21,861 nt of DNA, taken from a virus. The stretch's first letter is position 1. The number at the start of each line of letters is the position of its first letter. Both the position numbers and the translations under genes were made by a program. The stretch is from the IMG/VR virus record IMGVR_UViG_3300022602_000473, positions 1-21,861 of that record; one strand, given 5' to 3'. Shown here in pieces: positions 19,903-21,861 of this stretch. Below the pieces are notes generated by a model. The model was not told where the DNA came from, ran no database searches, and saw only the letters and a list, made by a program, of their open reading frames with translations.

Positions 19903-20348
19903 TTAATACCCCAGGTCAAATACCAGGCAATTAAAGCCGCTACTGCAAAACAAATAAATTGAACTCTACGCACTTCTTTAAGGTCATGCTGATATTCTTC
20001 GTTTGCTTTGCGTTCCATATTTTCAATATCCAACTTAATTCTTAATACTGCATCCCATTCTTTAGCGCCGTACTTCTTAACAAAGTCTATTTTTAACTTT
20101 GCTTCTTGGTCGCTAATTTGCTTCTTTTTATTCCAATCTTCCAATGCTTTTATTAATGCCGTTTGTTTTTTATGTTCTGCTTCCCGTGCCGCCCTACGTC
20201 TTTCATTTGCCTTGCGTTGCGCTACGTCTATACCGTCTTGCTGAACACTTTCAATACTTTTAGATAAACCTTTAGCCGCTTCCCGGCTTGCATCAAGACT
20301 ACCGGAAAGAGTTTTTACTCCTTCTGTAATTCCGAACGGGTCTGACAT
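19899..20348 (-). CDS. Coiled-coil protein with a C-terminal membrane anchor
   Basis: The 149-residue charged helical protein starts MSDPFGITEGVKTLSGSLDA, has a long Lys/Arg/Glu coiled coil through residues 40-120 and a single hydrophobic helix near the end (VQFICFAVAALIAWYLTW). A C-terminal anchor with a soluble coiled-coil N-terminus is the opposite of classical i-spanins, so it probably faces the cytoplasm. It may regulate lysis or attach virion parts to the membrane. I do not recognise a named family. Confidence 0.7.
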   Translation of the reverse strand: MSDPFGITEGVKTLSGSLDASREAAKGLSKSIESVQQDGIDVAQRKANERRRAAREAEHKKQTALIKALEDWNKKKQISDQEAKLKIDFVKKYGAKEWDAVLRIKLDIENMERKANEEYQHDLKEVRRVQFICFAVAALIAWYLTWGIK

Positions 20349-20373
20349 AAAGGTTCACTTTCTTACACCGTCC

Positions 20374-20613
20374 TTATTTGCTACTTAAATAATGTCCAAT
20401 AAAACCAATAACAGAACTTATTCCGGAAATAAACATCATTCCCATCCAAAATCCACCACGGCCTTTATTGGCCATAGCAACTAATTGTTCTATGGAACTT
20501 TCCATCTTGTCTATTTTTTTGGACATTTCATCAAATTTTGCTTCATAGCTTTCTACTTTTTGCCATAAAACGCCATACTTAACAGGGTCAATTTCAAACA
20601 TAGTCATTTCCAT
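20374..20613 (-). CDS. Coiled coil plus membrane helix protein (XhlA-like layout)
   Basis: A 79-residue protein: MEMTMFEIDPVKYGVLWQKV, then a heptad-type coil (YEAKFDEMSKKIDKMESSIE) and a C-terminal membrane helix (FWMGMMFISGISSVIGFIGH). This is the layout of XhlA-type lysis proteins, but similarity is in architecture only. Its ATG shares one base with the stop of the tail gene (TAATG). Likely a member of the lysis set. Confidence 0.7.
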   Translation of the reverse strand: MEMTMFEIDPVKYGVLWQKVESYEAKFDEMSKKIDKMESSIEQLVAMANKGRGGFWMGMMFISGISSVIGFIGHYLSSK

Positions 20614-21326
20614 TATGTTTTCATGATGAACGATAATGCGTAATAAGGTGGCAAATTGGCGCCTGTACCGCTAGTACCAGCAGTTTGTAATGTAATGCCA
20701 GTAGTTGCAGTATCAGTTGTTGTAGTGCTTGCGCCAGTATTTCCGGACGGTGAATCATTGGCAATAGCGCCTGAACCAGTAGAAGCAATGTTGTGCTTAT
20801 GGCCTGGGTCAGTAACAGTATGGGTATGGCTTACGACAATAGCATCAGCAGAACCGCCGGTTTGACCAACGGAATAAGTAGAACCAGCACCAATAATGAA
20901 GCTTGAACGCAAATCGGGTGTGCCATTGGTACCATCACAAATTAACCAGCCGGATGGAATAGAACCGGTAGAACCTGACCAAATAGCAATTAATCCGCTT
21001 GGAATAGTCGCGCCCGAACCCGTTGCATTTTGCAATATTGGATAGATATTGTCTAAAGTTTGAATGGTTACACCGGCAGAAGTTTGAATAACAAACTTAT
21101 AGCTATATCCAGTTTGCAACCATACTTCATTAGGAACTTGTCCTGAAGCATTTAAAACAATAGGGTTTGGATTAGCAACAGTACCGTTAACCGTTGTATA
21201 TGTAGTTAGCAATGTGCTAGAACCAGCTTGATAGGTATAAACCAAACCAGCATTTAACGGCAAACCATTGTTATCAAAAAATGGAATACCGCTATTTCCA
21301 ACTGGGGATAAAAGTACGCTTGCCAT
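20613..21326 (-). CDS. Tail fibre / collar protein with a head-binding-like N-terminus
   Basis: The 237-residue virion protein has two parts. Residues 1-95 (GLVYTYQAGSSTLLTTYTT ... NPIVLNASGQVPNEVWL ... GYSYKFVI ... TLDNIYPI) resemble the head-binding domain family of P22-type tailspikes. Residues about 105-150 form a phage collar domain (IPSGLIAIWSGSTGSIPSGW then LICDGTNGTPDLRSSFIIGA), followed by a Ser/Thr/Gly-rich receptor region with HTHTVTDPGHKH, a likely metal-binding His set as in T4 short-tail fibres, and an aromatic end PPYYALSFIMKT. It likely trimerises and binds the host surface. It follows the window-edge virion gene by 2 nt. Confidence 0.85.
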   Translation of the reverse strand: MASVLLSPVGNSGIPFFDNNGLPLNAGLVYTYQAGSSTLLTTYTTVNGTVANPNPIVLNASGQVPNEVWLQTGYSYKFVIQTSAGVTIQTLDNIYPILQNATGSGATIPSGLIAIWSGSTGSIPSGWLICDGTNGTPDLRSSFIIGAGSTYSVGQTGGSADAIVVSHTHTVTDPGHKHNIASTGSGAIANDSPSGNTGASTTTTDTATTGITLQTAGTSGTGANLPPYYALSFIMKT

Positions 21327-21328
21327 AA

Positions 21329-21861
21329 TTATTTCCTAGAAGTTATTTCACTTAATTTTGTTTTTGCGGCCTGTTTGGCTTCGACTGCTTTTCTAGCAAC
21401 TTGACCGCCTTTATACATTAATTCACCCATTATTCTTGGGCTTTGGAATGGAAGTGCCAACCCTGATAATGGCGTTAAATCACCTGAGAAAACACGACCA
21501 CCAGTATATAAAGCGTTCATTCCTAATGCTGGGCCAGCTAAACCGGATGGGTGCCATTCTTTTAATGATTGACCAGCTAATGCTTCCATTAAGTTTTTAT
21601 TGCCTGATTCTTCCAATTGACGTGTTAATTCACGTCTAAATTCATTACCCATAGTGGATGTTGGACCCATCATGGTTTTAAGGCGGCGCAATGTAAGGTC
21701 AACAGAAGCTTTTGGACCAAGACCTAAAGATTTCTCAATTTCACGTTCGGTATTTAAAGCTTCTTGATATTCAGCCATTGTTTTTTCGTAATTTGGGTCT
21801 TGTTTAACAATGGTATCTTTTACGGCATTACGAGTATTTGTCATGATACGTTTAGCATTTG
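21329..21861 (-). CDS. C-terminal part of a larger protein, 5' end cut by window
   Basis: The frame is open to the right edge: beyond the ATG at 21844 it continues upstream as NAKRI, so that Met is probably internal. The visible 170+ residues are helical and charged (DPNYEKTMAEYQEALNTERE, then a SLGLGPKASVDLTLRRLKTM region and RRELTRQLEESGNKNLMEAL), followed by a Gly/Leu-rich part and a basic end. Similar C-terminal regions occur in long phage proteins upstream of tail genes, which may be internal or ejection proteins. Nothing here proves which. Confidence 0.7.
   Translation of the reverse strand, partial: NAKRIMTNTRNAVKDTIVKQDPNYEKTMAEYQEALNTEREIEKSLGLGPKASVDLTLRRLKTMMGPTSTMGNEFRRELTRQLEESGNKNLMEALAGQSLKEWHPSGLAGPALGMNALYTGGRVFSGDLTPLSGLALPFQSPRIMGELMYKGGQVARKAVEAKQAAKTKLSEITSRK

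Overview
The window is part of the genome of a tailed bacteriophage with a P22-like capsid module. The major capsid protein has a P22 gp5-type fold with an inserted domain, the portal resembles P22 gp1 with a Gln-rich C-terminal stretch, and a coiled-coil scaffold lies between them. A GH19 endolysin, 3TM-type holin and tail-collar fibre indicate a Gram-negative host. Base composition is AT-rich with a few GC-richer structured islands. No integrase, ribosomal RNA, tRNA or CRISPR array was recognised. The host cannot be named from this sequence; a freshwater-type proteobacterium is only a guess.

Layout: (1) 1-8337, minus strand, packaging and head genes. Read from high to low coordinates: HNH-AP2 endonuclease, GroES-like co-chaperonin, a set of small Lys-rich proteins, an endonuclease VII-like HNH protein, a putative small terminase, large terminase, portal, scaffold, major capsid protein and the start of one more virion-type gene. 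(2) 8366-11534, minus: two small proteins and an 828-residue polyvalent-type protein. (3) 11543-13874, minus: a tightly overlapping recombination and replication operon (RusA resolvase, Ref-like nuclease, PD-(D/E)XK nuclease, a replication-protein domain and small genes, including a 31-residue membrane protein). (4) 13875-14357: no gene recognised. It holds a promoter, a strongly structured stretch and a terminator. (5) 14358-15153, minus: a Cro-like repressor and a C5-methyltransferase-like gene broken by a frameshift at a run of eight G. (6) 15182-18397, plus: an early operon with an SSB-like protein ending in DDIPF, a RecB/Cas4-type exonuclease and small proteins. (7) 18394-21861, minus: lysis cassette and tail genes, cut by the window edge.

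The most striking signal is a regulatory module present three times (13.9 kb minus, 15.2 kb plus, 17.3 kb plus). Each copy has a TTTACA-17-TAnATT type promoter, an 18-bp operator-like inverted repeat over the spacer, and a 16-nt hairpin that would sit at or next to the 5' end of the mRNA, followed by a Shine-Dalgarno site. The Cro-like gene lies beside two tandem operator copies, so it probably controls this set and itself. Two of the three modules are preceded by structured GC-richer DNA that may encode RNA.
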